Below are positions 9,745-21,599 of a DNA stretch of 38,147 nt, in pieces (positions within the stretch are counted from its first letter, which is position 1; every line of letters starts with the position of its first letter). This stretch comes from Welwitschia mirabilis (lineage: Eukaryota; Gnetophyta; Gnetopsida; Welwitschiales): positions 8,934,853 to 8,972,999 of the forward strand of contig JBOZIK010000001.1 in NCBI GenBank assembly GCA_051453625.1. The letters run 5' to 3'. The translations under genes were made by a program, and so were the position numbers. The notes beneath the pieces were generated by a model. The model made no database searches and was not told the origin of the DNA. It saw only the letters and a list, made by a program, of their open reading frames with translations.

Positions 9745-12700
9745 ATATAGATTATAAAGGCAACCTTTATTAAGATTAACATTATTAGCTTAAGTGCATT
9801 GCATTTCATTTCCTAGATTAACTTTACATTATTTTTATATTTTGTTTGACATACCTGATATCTTATGTTGATCTTGATCTGATGATGCTTTTCTTGATTG
9901 ATCTAGGTTATATAAGGCTGATCTCTGTGATAGGTTGATTTGGTAATTAGATAGAATTTGCATTTAGAATAAGACTTGCATTTCATTTACATAGTTTATT
10001 CATTTGTATTGTTATTTCTGCCTTGTTATTGTGTTCTACTTTAAGGTTACATAGTGTTTTGTTTTTGAAATCAAGTCTCTTTCTTCTTACCTATGCCTTC
10101 AACGAGATTATGACAATTAGATCACTTTCATGTATATTAGTGTGTTGTGTTATGCAAAATCTATTTATATGTGTGATTTACAAGATTCACTTGAGAACGT
10201 AACATTTGCACAAATGCTCACCATAACACTCATCTCGGATCCCAGGCATGCAAGATTCAAAATTGGTTTTAGACAAATTCTAGAAAGATTTCAAATAGAT
10301 TCAGAATGATAGAAGGTTTTTCAAGTTTTAATAGTGATCTCAGGAAGAGTTTTAAAAGTTCCTATGTAGAAATGCCATCTCTAGCAATTAGATAAAACAG
10401 GACCTAGGTTAGGATGTGCATTATGGTTTCAAAAAATTCTCAAGCATTCATAGAAATCTTGCAAAGTGATTGACATGATAAGATCATAGATAAACATAAG
10501 AGAAATAAAAAACAGCAGTACACTCCAAACCAATTAAATCATAAAAACAATTGTTTAGTTTTTAGCATTTATAATGGCAAATTCACTAAGTAGAAAATTA
10601 AAACTCAAGTTATAAATGTAAGAGATGAAAGAAAGCATGCAAATTAAATGAGTTCAATTTTAGGGNNNNNNNNNNNNNNNNNNNNNNNNNNNNNNNNNNN
10701 NNNNNNNNNNNNNNNNNNNNNNNNNNNNNNNNNNNNNNNNNNNNNNNNNNNNNNNNNNNNNNNNNTAAGATATTAAATAAATCATGCAAATTTAATTAGT
10801 TAAATTTTAGGGGTTTTTTATTTTTTTTTCCCTTTTTTACCTTTACTTGTAACCTACAAAAACTTGTTATAACTGCAACACAAATCAAGTTAGAGCAGAA
10901 AACTAAAGCAAATTTAAAACTAGACTAATTTGGATATCACTAGAAATGACTAGTACCAATCATTGGAAAAAAGAGAAAACAAATAAAATAAAAAAATACA
11001 TGCCCAGTTTGGGTATCACTAGGGTTAATCAATATCCACCACTTAAAAAAAATCAAAACTAAAAAGCTTACTAGAAAGTAAAATTTANNNNNNNNNNNAG
11101 CAACTACCATGTCATTATTCCTAATAATGGTATCAAATTCTATTCATTTAAGTACAATAAATCAGATATAAACTCACTTAATACTTAGTACCATTCTCTC
11201 TATAAGATAATCAGGGTAGGTTTTTAGGATTTACACAACTCTTTCTTAATTACAAGTTATAGTTAAAGAAAAGGAAAACAAAGAGAGTTGAGAATATTGG
11301 TTTAAAACTTTGTTGGAAAAGTAAGGAAGCAAACAAGCTCAAGTTTTCACTCGATTTATCCACTAGCAATTCTTCACTCTGATAATATCTTGTACCTTCC
11401 TGAAACATACTTCAAATTATCAAGTAATGATAGCTCAGTTCATGATGACATAATCTCATTCACCATATGAGAATTGGTGAATTCAAATGTCACTTAGTCC
11501 TTCATAACCCTTAAATAAGCATGGAAAGTAAGGACTTAATGTACTTAAAATCCATCAAATAGAAGAGACATAGACTAATTAACTAATGAACTAATTTAGT
11601 TAACAAAAGAACTTGATATCATAGATTTACTAAGCATTAAAGTTATGAAGCTATTTATGACTTAAAATCAAAATGAACATCTAGTTACATTAAATCAAAA
11701 GAGATACATTACATCAAAGAAAGAAGAAGGAAGCTGGAAATGGCTCTTCAAGCTATCCTTAAAATAAGCTCACTCCCTAAAAAGAGAACTTAGAAGGCCA
11801 TGTTGACTTGATACTCCAAAAGTTCTATTACTTCACCAAAATGAAGGATGGCATACATGAGGGCTCAAGGCCTTTTTATAAGCAAGTATGAGGTGAGGGT
11901 TGGTTACAAGCCTTTAGCTTATAGAACTAGGTAAGTAGTTATAAAATATAGCATGTAGCATTAGGTAAAATCTTTATCATCTTGCATTAGGTAGAAAACA
12001 TTATGATGAGCCCAACAACTGGCTTCTAGATGTTGCTGTTTTTATCAACTAATAATGTTGTCATATGTCTTCATCATCATTCTACTTAGCACTATCACAT
12101 GCCACTGTTATGTGTCGTCATCATCATGACCATGTGTCATAAGACATACTAGTTATTTCTGATGTGAAATCTGATTAGACCCATAACTGCATTCAGTTGA
12201 ATTTTGCATGAAAAGTCAAGAATGGGAATTTTAAAGTTTTCTGCTCTGAAAGACCAATGGTGTTAGTGACCTAGATGGAGGCGCTAGCGTTTTAAGCTCA
12301 ATGATCATCACGTTTTAGCATGTCCTTCAAAATGAGATAAATGTCTTGAAAATGTTATAGGAAGATGATAAGTTTATTAAAATATTAAAAATAGTAGAAG
12401 ACATAATTCCATGATAAATTGGTTATATTAATGTTTTTTGTTAAACTAAATTAATCAAATAACTTGATTAGAATGTTAATTTTTACATGTTAACAGAAAA
12501 CCATACAATAGAGTAAGTAATTGGATCTTTGCAATGCAATTTGAGATAATAAGAATAATTTAACCAAAAAAAAAAAATTTCACAACATCAACACACTAAA
12601 ATTAGAAAAAGATATGTTATTAAAAGAAATAGTGTCAATAAAATGGTTTTGTATTTTCTGAAATACTACAAAGAATAAAGTAGGAAAGTATAACCTATCT

Positions 12701-13990
12701 TTTAAATTCTTTGTAGATTTGTAAAGATAGGATTTTACTAGTGTTGTAAGTATAGAGCGTTTGTGTTCCAGATTGCAAGGTTAATAGTGGAGGAAAGTAT
12801 GTTTTGATTCAAAGCAGGATGAGGTAGGTTGTATTATTAAATAGTTCATTAGAATGAGTTGTTTTACACTTAGATGATGTTGAATAATTATTTCAATATG
12901 AGTTGTTCTACACATTGATGATGCCTCTGTGAGTTATTAACCAAGTGAATTTATGTGGCCCTATCAATAAATATATATGATATTCTTGGAATACTTTATG
13001 CTTATTTTCTATATAGAATATGTAACGTAACAACTAACTAATAATAAAACATTTAGCTAAAATTAAATTTAATATAAATTATAAAAATGATTATTTAAAA
13101 TCTTTACCCAATTAAATTATCTAACACTAAATACTTTGAGAAAGCTAAAGTGCTAAATGCAATTAGCTAGAGGTCTTCTAATGCAGAAAGTAAAAATGAA
13201 CTTAATATAGCTCCAATGTGCAATGGACAATGATCAGAAAATAACACTCAATTGTATTTAAAGGAATTAAGTAACAAGAACAGGTAATAAAAGAAACAAA
13301 TAAAATTGCATTTATTAATCACAAGTAAGATGAGTCCATCAAGGCCATCTCATATATGAAGGCATACTCAATGCTACTTCCTTGGGTGTGGTGTATGCTA
13401 GAAGTAGAAAAAGTAAATTCTATAAGAGTATATGAAAGAGTTAAGTGATTTATTCTAGTTTGAGGCTACTTTTATAGAAAACAAATTCATGTGTATGCAT
13501 TAATACATATTAGTCTCTGCAACTTAACCTAACAAAATAAGACAATGACTTTAGTAGGTGTGTTAACATGCTTAGCAAATATAGCAAATATAGCAAATAC
13601 AAAGAGAACATCACAAGGACTTGAGTATTTAATATATAAATATTGTATAAGACCTCATTATTCTATGATGTCATATGCTTTAATATTTCTATATCACATA
13701 TATGTGATAGTTCATTTGTCATGATTTTTTTGCAAAACTATCTAACGATGGAAAAGATAGAATTCCAAAACACACATAGAGTTAGATGAATTCTAGAAAT
13801 TGCATAGAACTATTTTTAAAGGAGGCATTTGAGTTGTATTCCATGGTGTGTTTCATCATGTTTCAAAGGGAGCAGTATTTTAAAATGGAAGATATACATC
13901 ATCAAATGACATTTTTAGGCATAACATAATAGAATGCTATTGTAGAAGAAATGAATGACAACCTTCTTAATATGGTGTTAGTAATCTCAT
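9745..13990. other. AT-rich non-coding region with two gaps
   Basis: I found no domain or RNA gene. A 100-N gap at 10666-10765 has similar but not identical words on both sides (catgcaaatt-aat-agtt-aattttaggg), perhaps a diverged short tandem. A second short gap lies at about 11088-11098. Two TATA-like boxes on the minus strand are noted separately. The region from about 13 kb on may hold the gag and 5' parts of the copia element whose integrase appears at 13.99 kb, but I could not read them. Confidence 0.5.
11872..11882 (-). promoter_or_regulatory. TATA-box-like motif, possible minus-strand LTR promoter
   Basis: The minus strand reads cttataaaaaggcc. A similar box (tataaaag) occurs on the minus strand at 13469-13476, and both are followed by a loosely similar atggcctt-bearing stretch. 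Two related solo LTRs on the minus strand are possible. In DNA this AT-rich a single TATA match means little. Confidence 0.2.
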
Positions 13991-14335
13991 ATACAAGGAG
14001 TTACTTGCCTATTTATAGGGGTAAGCATTGGATATATCTACTCAAATATTGAATAGTTTATCGAGGAAAGAAATAAAACCACCTAACAAGTTGTGGAGAA
14101 GACATGTCAGAAGTGTAAAACTATTTTGATTATTTGTGTCTTATTGTTATGCATTTATCTTGCCATAGAGTCATAAGAAACTTTAATCACATGCTCAGGT
14201 AGACAGATGTGTTTGGTATGGAGTTAATACAAAGAGTTATAAAAGTCTATTTTCCTTGAAATAATAAAAGATTATTCTTTCTCACAACATAGTGTTTAGA
14301 GAGTGTAAAGAAAAGCTCATAACATTAGATAAAAG
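13990..14335 (+). pseudogene. Ty1/copia integrase C-terminal fragment, broken
   Basis: From about 14107 one frame reads LFVSYCYAFIL, then SHKKL, then DRCVWYGVNTKSYKSLFSL, then KIILSHNIVFRE. This matches the copia integrase tail as known in plants (a VFGC-CYA block, then CVF-GY-SKAYRLY, then a block of the IISRDV-F type). Just upstream, NKTT-QVVEKTCQK near 14080 fits the NKTPYEAW-GKKP block of the same domain. Stops interrupt it. It is the left half of the element interrupted by the Tat insertion, and the RT continues at 26.75 kb. Confidence 0.65.
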
Positions 14336-14824
14336 AGTGAAGATCCATAAGGTGAAACATAAAACCAAAATCTTAAGTGATTGTTTACACAAATTCTAGT
14401 ATTTAGGGGGGCCAAATGATGCTTTGAATGTGATGATTCAAGTGCAAATACAGTAATTTGTACACAAGTGGCTTTGCCACCTATCTAAATGTGGGCATGC
14501 ATAGTAATAGAATGCTTAATGGTTAGAGAAAAAGTATCTTCAAGTACAAAATTTGAAGAGAAGGCTTTTAATGAAGAAGTTTTTGATAATGATGACTTTT
14601 AGATGTAAAAGTTTCTGATCTCACTTTCATAGTATCAGATGTCATGAAGCATGACAGCTTTTAAAGGTTTTAAGATTAGATGAAGTGTTTAAATTAGAAA
14701 CTTGGAAAGGGAGAGCAATTCATTAAGGGGGGATGAAGATACTTAATTTGAAACTAATTTTACAAAAGTTTACTTTATTTATAATAAGTAATCAAGACAT
14801 TCAAAAAAGCAATGATTTACCTAG
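14335..14824 (+). pseudogene. Copia spacer between integrase and RT, left of the Tat insertion
   Basis: This is the stretch where a copia polyprotein has its poorly conserved, acidic linker. A short acidic reading (KFEEKAFNEEVFDNDD, near 14550-14600) supports this weakly. It ends at the target site of the Tat element (cctag, 14820-14824). Confidence 0.4.
14820..14824. repeat. Left target site duplication
   Basis: cctag directly before the 5' LTR. The partner is tctag at 26710-26714, directly after the 3' LTR. Four of five bases agree, and the mismatch is C against T. Confidence 0.7.
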
Positions 14825-15980
14825 TGTAATATGTTTTTTTTTTTTTTTTCAACCATATCATGTAGGGGCACTCACCCTTAGGCAAGGAGAGGGCGGCAAC
14901 ATAGAAAAGTAGGTGCATGCCTACTAAATCGAAAGGAGAGCATAATGAGGAGTGCAAAAAAGAATAATAGTGCCTTAGAAACAAGGAATCACATGAGGAG
15001 TGAGTGAGAAGGGCACCAAATCAAAGTAGTTCGAGGAAAAATAAACACAACACAGGTAGTGCAGGCTCACAGAGTACAAGGGAGTGGCGCTTTGGAGGAG
15101 AGCACATGCAGTAAATAATGTGCAAGAGAAGAACACTGGAAGAAAAAAAGGATATTCTATGATTCACAATGGAAGATATAGTTCATCAAAAATTTGCTAG
15201 GTTAAATCATGAGTTTTAAGAATCATCCTTTCAATAAGCCTATGTTGGCCAAAGGATGTTTTTCCTAATATTTTCCTCAATTAAATGGTTCATTTCATTT
15301 TAAAATCAATGTACAAACATAAAGGATTAAATCCTCCTTCCACTTCTTATACTCTTTGAATAGAGACCAATTGTATTTCATTGAGAATAACCAAAGAAAT
15401 TTTATTATTTTAGAGAGATGAATAACTTTATTATTTTTTTTTTATTGAACCTTTCATGTTTTGAAACCTCCACCTAAAGGGTGATTTTTTCTATCTCTTT
15501 TATTCTATTACCTATCACTTAGAATTTGTTTGTTCATTTTAAATAATAAGGAATTTTCATTTAATTTTTTTCTTTTTAATTTGGTAATCACTTATGTGCA
15601 TGTGTGTGTGTGCGCGTGTGTGTGTGTGTGTGTGTGTGAAAATACTTTAGCATTGTCTAATTCCCAACGTCTTTAATTTATTCGATTAAAATTAAGACCA
15701 TGGATCTTTCTTTGAGTTCATTTTCAGATGAAACATTTACAAGATTATTTTAGGTATCATTCCTAATATCAAAGAAAAACACAAATGAATATAGGATGGC
15801 TGAGACCTTCTTTATTTTATTTTACCATAATGATAAGATCATGAACTATTAAATTCATAACATTAGCCACTAGTTTTACTCTTGAGTCTTACCTATGACT
15901 ATTAAACTACCTTTACATTCAAATCTATCTTCCAAAATCAAGATAAATCAGGTTGTGGAGGGGGAAAAATCTCGTAAATA
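14825..15980 (+). repeat. 5' LTR of the Tat element
   Basis: Starts tgtaatatg and ends gtaaata. It aligns along its whole length with 25510-26709: a shared ggggcactcac block near the start, agtctatgttggccaaagga, caaagaaattttatt, ctaaagggt and acctatcactt, then a TG microsatellite. The 5' copy is about 44 bases shorter, in part because the 3' copy has an expanded CT tract. The LTR carries promoter and RNA-processing signals in live elements. I could not place a TATA box with confidence. Confidence 0.92.
15601..15638. repeat. (TG)n microsatellite in the 5' LTR
   Basis: An alternating TG run with an internal gcgcg interruption. It has a partner at the same LTR position in the 3' LTR (26310-26352). 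Confidence 0.95.
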
Positions 15981-16000
15981 GTTTGCCGCTAGAAGGAGGG
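15981..16000 (+). promoter_or_regulatory. Degenerate primer binding site
   Basis: Directly after the 5' LTR the sequence reads gtttgccgctagaaggaggg. Tat-lineage elements usually have a TGGCGCC-type primer site here. The position is right, but only part of that pattern is left, so the priming tRNA cannot be named. Confidence 0.45.
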
Positions 16001-16252
16001 CCTCTCTTGTATATTTTTCAATCATTTGTTTGATCTTTCCCATTTACATTCCCTACCACCTTGTTGTAAACTTAGAATAGTTAAAGTATCAGTGTCAACA
16101 AGAGGCAAAAAGGTTATATTTTTGAGGATATGTACAAACTTCTCATCCAATAAGATCCCTCTATGCTCACCGTGGATGAGCTTTGCGTGATCATGGACTA
16201 CAAAACCTATTGAAACCCATACTTTGTCCACCCTAGTAAGCGAATTCATGTT

Positions 16253-17110
16253 ATGGCATCCAAAAGATTAGAGTTGACTAATCAAGAAAAGATTTAGGCT
16301 CGTGAGAATGAATTTCTTCATGAAAGGAGCAATAATGAAGAGTTCATTAATGAATGCAATTATGAGAAAAATCCAAAAACCTAGTTGGAATCACAAGCAC
16401 AAGGCCTAAAGAAACAAGCTAACAATGATAGCTTATTCAAATACTCCACACATGGAGAAGAACCACCCAGAGACAGGTAAGCTAAAACTAGAGCTTCCAA
16501 CCAACCTGATTTGACTACTATTTAGGAAGCTATTAATAACTTAAAATGAGGTCTCCAAAATCAGAAAATCTATTTTGAATCTGATTTCGACGATACCCCA
16601 TTCACCCCTCTATCCCCTATAAAATCCTCACACCAAATGAAATGTCAGATTTCAAAAAGTTCACTAGTTTTAAATACATGTGTCATATACAACATTGTAT
16701 GTCATCTCTTCTGTCACTCTCTAAAGAGACAAGCTCTTGAGTGATATCACTACATACCCACTCACCTTATCAGAGGTTTGAAATAACTCCTTGAAATGTT
16801 TGCCCAACATTATTCAAATAATACCTTAAATAGCATGACCTTAGACACTCTAACCACCATCAAACAATAATTCAAAGATTGTACAAGAATACATGTGTCA
16901 ATGGAGAGTTATCACATTACGGCTAAAGACATTCATCACAGACTCAGACATGGCATACCTTTTTGTCAAGTCATGCATGCCATATGTGTCAGAGCATTTG
17001 AGAATGCAGCTTTCAAGAATTTTGAACAAGCTGTGAACTTGGCCAAGAGGATAAAAGTTACAGGAGAAGAAAAGGGAACTATAAAATATGACAACAACAT
17101 GTCCTAAAGG
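16253..17110 (+). pseudogene. Gag (capsid part) of the Tat element, broken
   Basis: Would form the particle that packages element RNA. A start codon at 16253 opens MASKRLELTNQEKI before a TAG. The reading goes on with charged, Gln/Asn-rich sequence, then a block near 16740-16870 (TLDTLTTIKQ) that fits the retrotransposon gag core, and an open frame 16895-17107 with DIHHRLRHGIPF and AFENAAFKNFEQAVNLAKR. There are frameshifts and several stops. The gag start only about 270 bases after the LTR leaves no room for the extra 5' ORF typical of Ogre. Confidence 0.7.
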
Positions 17111-17479
17111 GAACTATCAAAAAAAGGACAACAACATTATAGGTAACAACCCAAAGAACATTACTGTTGTTAATTAACCAATTCAACCAACTTATCCACC
17201 CGATCGATGGGCAACCTAGTGATGATGCTAATGGCATTTTAAGTTCTTTATGCTCTATAAGATTTTGCTTCTGAAGTAACTTATCGTTAATCATACTATC
17301 CTTCATCACAATAAGTGAAACCTTCACTACCACCACAACCTTAACCACAAGCATACACAACTCAAAGTAAAGGATCAAACAAGCTTCCAAGTGAAGCTTC
17401 AATCCCTTAACCTAGAAGGAGTTTCGCAAATAGACAAATCCTCCTGATGCTACTCAAAAACATGGTAATCCAATTACCT

Positions 17480-17860
17480 CTGATTCAACAAAGAGATCCC
17501 AACACACCCAAATGAAGGGGGTATGATGAGTCGAAGCACTATGAGTATCATCAAGTCCAAGGACATCACACTGGGAACTATTTCAACTTAAGACACAATG
17601 TTTAGAATAACATCGAAAATAAAAAGAATATAAAATTTGACACAATCTTAGCAGCTAGAAATGAACATCTTGAGATCTATAAAAACCCTTTTTCTTTTCA
17701 ATCCTTCACATCATAACTGCCACAAAATGTAGCATTTCAAAATGATAATAATCCCTTTGCCATTCTAGTAATCGAGAATCCACCTAAGAAGTCATTGAAA
17801 TAAATTATTTAAGAGAACAAAGAAAAATTAGAAGCAGTAGTTCGAATGAAATATTCTTAG
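17480..17860 (+). pseudogene. Gag C-terminal zinc-knuckle-like region with both Cys changed to Tyr
   Basis: One frame reads ESKHYEYHQVQGHHTGNYF then NLRH. Tat-lineage gags have a C-terminal C-H-H-C-like motif of the form YC-YH-GH-T-C followed by Leu/Lys-rich sequence. Here both expected Cys codons are TAT (17540-17542 and 17579-17581), which is one G-to-A change from TGT each. The domain would bind nucleic acid in a live element and cannot bind zinc in this form. Confidence 0.6.
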
Positions 17861-18250
17861 ACTCGTCCTACCTGTTGATCACATGCATTAACATAGCCAC
17901 TCAACTCTAAAGTAGAGGAGGTATATCATTATTTAACCTCACTAATTGAGAGCTTTGAGCTCATAGACTCGCATTTGAAAGAATATGCGAGAAGCATTTA
18001 AGCTTAAAATCACATCCCAATCAAAATCAACTATCTAAAGAAGAAGCCACCTCAAAGCAGCTAAATATTCAAAAGAGCAAANNNNNNNNNNNNNNNNNNN
18101 NNNNNNNNNNNNNNNNNNNNNNNNNNNNNNNNNNNNNNNNNNNNNNNNNNNNNNNNNNNNNNNNNNNNNNNNNNNNNNNNNNNNNNNNNNNNAGTATAGA
18201 TTACAGAGCCGAATTAAATGGGATAGGTTTGTCATGCTTAGAAAAGCTCA
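17860..18250 (+). pseudogene. Gag-protease linker, with a 111-N gap
   Basis: Degenerate continuation of the polyprotein without a recognisable motif. N runs from 18082 to 18192. Confidence 0.5.
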
Positions 18251-18354
18251 AAAACGGTCATCTCTTGAACATGAAGAAAGGTGTGATGATCAGCGGGTTT
18301 AACAATCACAAAGACAAATTGAGGGGAACAATCACTTTACCTATTAAAATGGCT

Positions 18355-18720
18355 TAAAAGGTTGAGGATACTAAATTCCACATAATAGATAATGCAGCAG
18401 TGTTTAACTTATATTAGGGCATCCTTGGATAATGGACATGACACAATCATATCCTTGTCTCATTAAAAACTAAAATATATTAGCTCTTAAAGTTCAGCAC
18501 CATTGGAAGGAAATCACATCGTAGAAAATGTGAAGGGTTCATCCACATCATCTTTTCACCATTACCTCTTGCACTTGAAAAGATGATTATCCCTTTTTGA
18601 CTATTTGAATATGATCCAATGAACCCTCATATGATAAAGGTCTCACCCATTTCTAACACTCAGATCCTAGATGTGGGGTGAATTCCATTTCTTACAGGAC
18701 TTTCTAACAAGCTCATGATT
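18355..18720 (+). pseudogene. Aspartic protease region of the Tat element, broken
   Basis: Would cut the polyprotein. Near 18365-18435 the readings VEDTKFHIIDNAAVFNL and LGHPWIMDM (with frameshift and a TAG) match the FHVID-YN-LLGRPWI block that follows the catalytic site in Tat and other plant gypsy proteases, followed by a trace of the HQK-KF block. The catalytic D-S/T-G itself is not visible and may lie in or near the 18082-18192 gap or be lost. A protein-like reading (LFEYDPMNPHMIKVSPISN) goes on to about 18720. Confidence 0.6.
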
Positions 18721-18724
18721 CAAA

Positions 18725-19640
18725 ATTCTCTAAAAAACAAAAGTTATTAAACAATACTTTATTTAAAACCAAAAAACCAAAAATACTTTATTTAAAACCA
18801 AAAACCCACACACCACAAAAAAAAAGATGAAAAACATAAAAACACAAAAACTTAAAAAAATGTACATGTGTGCATAAACCCCCAAAAAAAACAAAACGCA
18901 ACAAAAAAACATAAAAATAAAAAAATGTAAATATGTCTATGTTAAAAAACAGAACAAAACAAAAAGAAAACCAAAAAGACCAAGTGTTAGTTTACTTATA
19001 TAGCTAAAACGTAAAGGACAAGGTCCTTAATGGTCAAGTACATCATGCAAAACAAGTTTGCATAGCCAAGAAAAGTCTTGAAAGCTAAGCAAAAGCCTTA
19101 GCCTATCACATCACTCATGAACACTCTCAAAGTGTAATTTTTTGAAACTTTTCAAGAAAAACCCAAAAAAAAAAAAACAAGAAGAAGAAGAAGAAAAAAA
19201 GAAAAAGCAAACTCTCTTCTAAATAATTCATGTTTTACTTTCTAATTCTTTTAGTCAAAGTAGCTTACGATTTTTTTTTTTAATGTTTTCTTTTGGTTTG
19301 ATTCTCATTATTGGTTCTTGCCTTAATTCCTTGGCTTGTAAGACACCATAATGAGGAGTTAATTAGGTGTGCTCTTGCATTCAACTCTTGATGGTCAACT
19401 TATCAAAACATATGTTAATCTCAACCACTTTTAGTTTTTATTATAGCAATTCCCTAGGAAAACCTTGTATCTTTTCAAATCAAGAGTAAATGAGTGAAAA
19501 CGCTAAGGCGTATGCAAAGATGAAATAATTTCTGGTGTAGTAATAGAATATTACAATGTATGAAGCAATAGAATATTGCAATGTATGACTTCCTAATGGA
19601 CTTTACTAGTTGAGAGAAATCTTTTAAAATCAATGAACAA
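18725..19640 (+). other. A-rich non-coding spacer between protease and RT
   Basis: About 0.9 kb with no protein-like reading. It begins with A/C-rich low-complexity sequence (including a 29-bp tandem with aatactttatttaaaacc), then a mixed part, then T-rich sequence near 19265-19350 ending ttggcttgtaag. Ogre-type Tat elements are known to carry an intron between protease and RT. The composition here would allow an intron, but I cannot fix donor or acceptor. Confidence 0.55.
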
Positions 19641-19673
19641 CTACCATAACAAACTAAATTTGAGCTCACAAAT

Positions 19674-20545
19674 GTGTTATCTTTCAATAGGGACATCTTC
19701 ATCTCACATTACAAAGATATGTTGAGTATCGACAAATCAATATTCATACATAATATCATCCTAAAGCTAAATTCAATCCCAGTGAGACTGAATATTATAA
19801 ATCTTAATCCTTGTCTTGCATTAGTGGTAAAACAAGGCCTAGACCATCTTTTAACTGCTAGTTTCATCCGACTGCTAGACTATTCAGATTGGCTATCAAA
19901 CATGATGGTCATTCTAAAGAAGAACGATCAGATCAGGATCTGTATTAATTACCATAACCTAAACAAGGTTATCTTGAAGGATGATTATCCTTTATTAAAC
20001 ATCGACATCCTAGTAGACAAAGCTGCTAGTTATGATCTCTTATTATTCATGGATGGTTATTCAGGTTATAATTACATATTTATCATTCTCACGGATTAGC
20101 AAAAATAACTTTTACAATGCCATGGGTCTCTTCTATTACGTCAGGATGCCTTTTGGATTAAAGAATACTAGTATAACATACTAGCATGTAATGACACACA
20201 TCTTTCATAACATGATCCATCGAAACATAGAAGATTACATGGATGATGTTGTAGAGAAGTCAAAGATAGTTACTAATCATCTTAATGAGTTAAATCAACT
20301 CTTCATGCAAGTAAGGCAATATAATATATGCCTAAATCCAAAGAAATGCATGCTTGGTGTGCCATTAGGTAAACTCTTAAGCTTGTGGTATCAAACAGGG
20401 GAATAGAAATTAACCCAAACAAGATCAAGGTAGTCACTAACATGCCACCACCATGGAATTTAAAAGAACTGCAAAGTCTACAACGTAGGCTGCAGAAAAT
20501 ATGTTAGTTATCTCAACCTTAACAGATTGATGTAAGCCATTCATG
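19674..20545 (+). pseudogene. Reverse transcriptase domain of the Tat element, broken
   Basis: An open frame from 19674 to 20099 reads NRDIFISHYKDMLSID, then GFIR-type and SDWLSNMMVILKK blocks, RICINYHNLNK, and FMDGYSGYNYI, the usual order of the gypsy RT N-terminal half. After a stop and a frame change it reads FYYVRMPFGLKN, and the open frame 20191-20406 carries the catalytic YMDD at 20236-20247 (DYMDDVVEKSK) and LNPKKCMLGV. The connection follows with INPNKIKVV and MPPPWNLKELQSLQ, close to the Tat-lineage form. The catalytic motif is intact, but stops and frameshifts make it non-functional. Confidence 0.9.
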
Positions 20546-20559
20546 CACTTGCTTAAAAA

Positions 20560-20970
20560 AAATAGCAAGTTCAAATGGAACGAGAATCACTAAAAGGCCT
20601 TTAAGAGGAATAAAGAGTATTTAATGTCTACTCCTATTTTGAGTCTGCCTAGGTCAGATTGATTATTTAATCTTTATCTTGCATATACCTTGTCATCGAT
20701 TAGCATGATAATCTTTTAAATAGATAAGCTTCATCGGGATCACCCAAACTACTACATCAATAGGACACTACACCAATACAAGAAGAACTAGATTGACATG
20801 AAAAAGACATGTTTGCGTATAGTATGCACTTCGCAAAAATTTTATTATTACATGATGACGAACAAAAACTTGTACAGCCTAAACCTACTCAAACATTAGA
20901 CTAAATGGATGTTAATCCTTAATGAATTTGACTTGGAATTTCAATCATAAAAATCAGTCAAAGAGAAGTG
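20560..20970 (+). pseudogene. RNase H domain (first) of the Tat element, broken
   Basis: Readings in order are FKWNE near 20575, YLMSTPILSLPRSD near 20620-20660 (start of RNase H in this lineage), CTSQKFYYYMM near 20830-20860, and KWMLILNEFDLEF near 20900-20945, followed by the KS-K- block. It has several stops and frame changes. Most of the catalytic N-terminal half is badly decayed. Confidence 0.7.
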
Positions 20971-21055
20971 CAAAGCCAAATAAATGGTAGGTCTCCCAAC
21001 TGAAACTAAAGATAAAGCCCCTAGTGAGTTTGAACAATTCCCTAACAAAGAAATT

Positions 21056-21560
21056 CACATCATCAAAATGAAAAAGAATTGGGATGCATTGATGTTCCTT
21101 AATGGCATATTCAATCGAAATGGTGGATTTACAAGAGTAGTCTTTTTTCTTAACAATAAAACTAGTCTGCCATTCTCTTTTAAGTTAACTTTTCATTGTA
21201 CAAACAACATTGTCCAATAGGAGGCTTTAATAAGAGAAATCATACTAACCATTTAAGTGGGTTTCAGTAAATTACACATATTCGATGACTCATAACTAGT
21301 CGGCAATCAAGTCTTAGGCAAGTATGAAGCTAAATCAGGAATCTTAGATGCATATCTCTAAAAAGTAAGAAAGCTTCTTACATCAAGTCATGTGAAATTC
21401 TAGTTGTCCCTAGAAATAAAAACCAATTTGTGAACTATCTTGCAAACTTCATGCAAACATGTTTTAAAGATCCATCTCTTAAAGAGTACATCACATGCAT
21501 GGACATTAGTCAAAATTTCCTTGATGCATACATGATAATTGCTTATTTAGAGCTATTACA
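21056..21560 (+). pseudogene. Second RNase H (aRNH-type) domain, diagnostic of the Tat lineage
   Basis: After a linker (open frame from 20984: VGLPTETKDKAPSEFEQF) comes a second RNase H fold start: NWDALMFLNGIFNRNGG, then SLPFSFKLTFHCTNNIVQ, a TAG, then EALIREI, and later LHIFDDS followed by VGNQVLGKYEAK. This matches the pattern W-M-FDGA-N, SFKL-F-CTNN-AEYEAL, and GDSQL-NQ of this domain. The first catalytic Asp is Asn here (LNGI), and the expected Glu of NEAEYEAL is lost. Asp in DDS is kept. Confidence 0.8.
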
Positions 21561-21599
21561 AGATGAAGTAATCAATTAATAAAAGATCCCAAAGCAAAT

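Noticed and set aside
16022-16249. Minus-strand open frame of 75 codons near the gag start
   Set aside because: It lies between the primer site and gag on the opposite strand and shows no motif.
15981-16252. Ogre-type extra ORF before gag
   Set aside because: Only about 270 bases separate LTR and gag, with no long reading.
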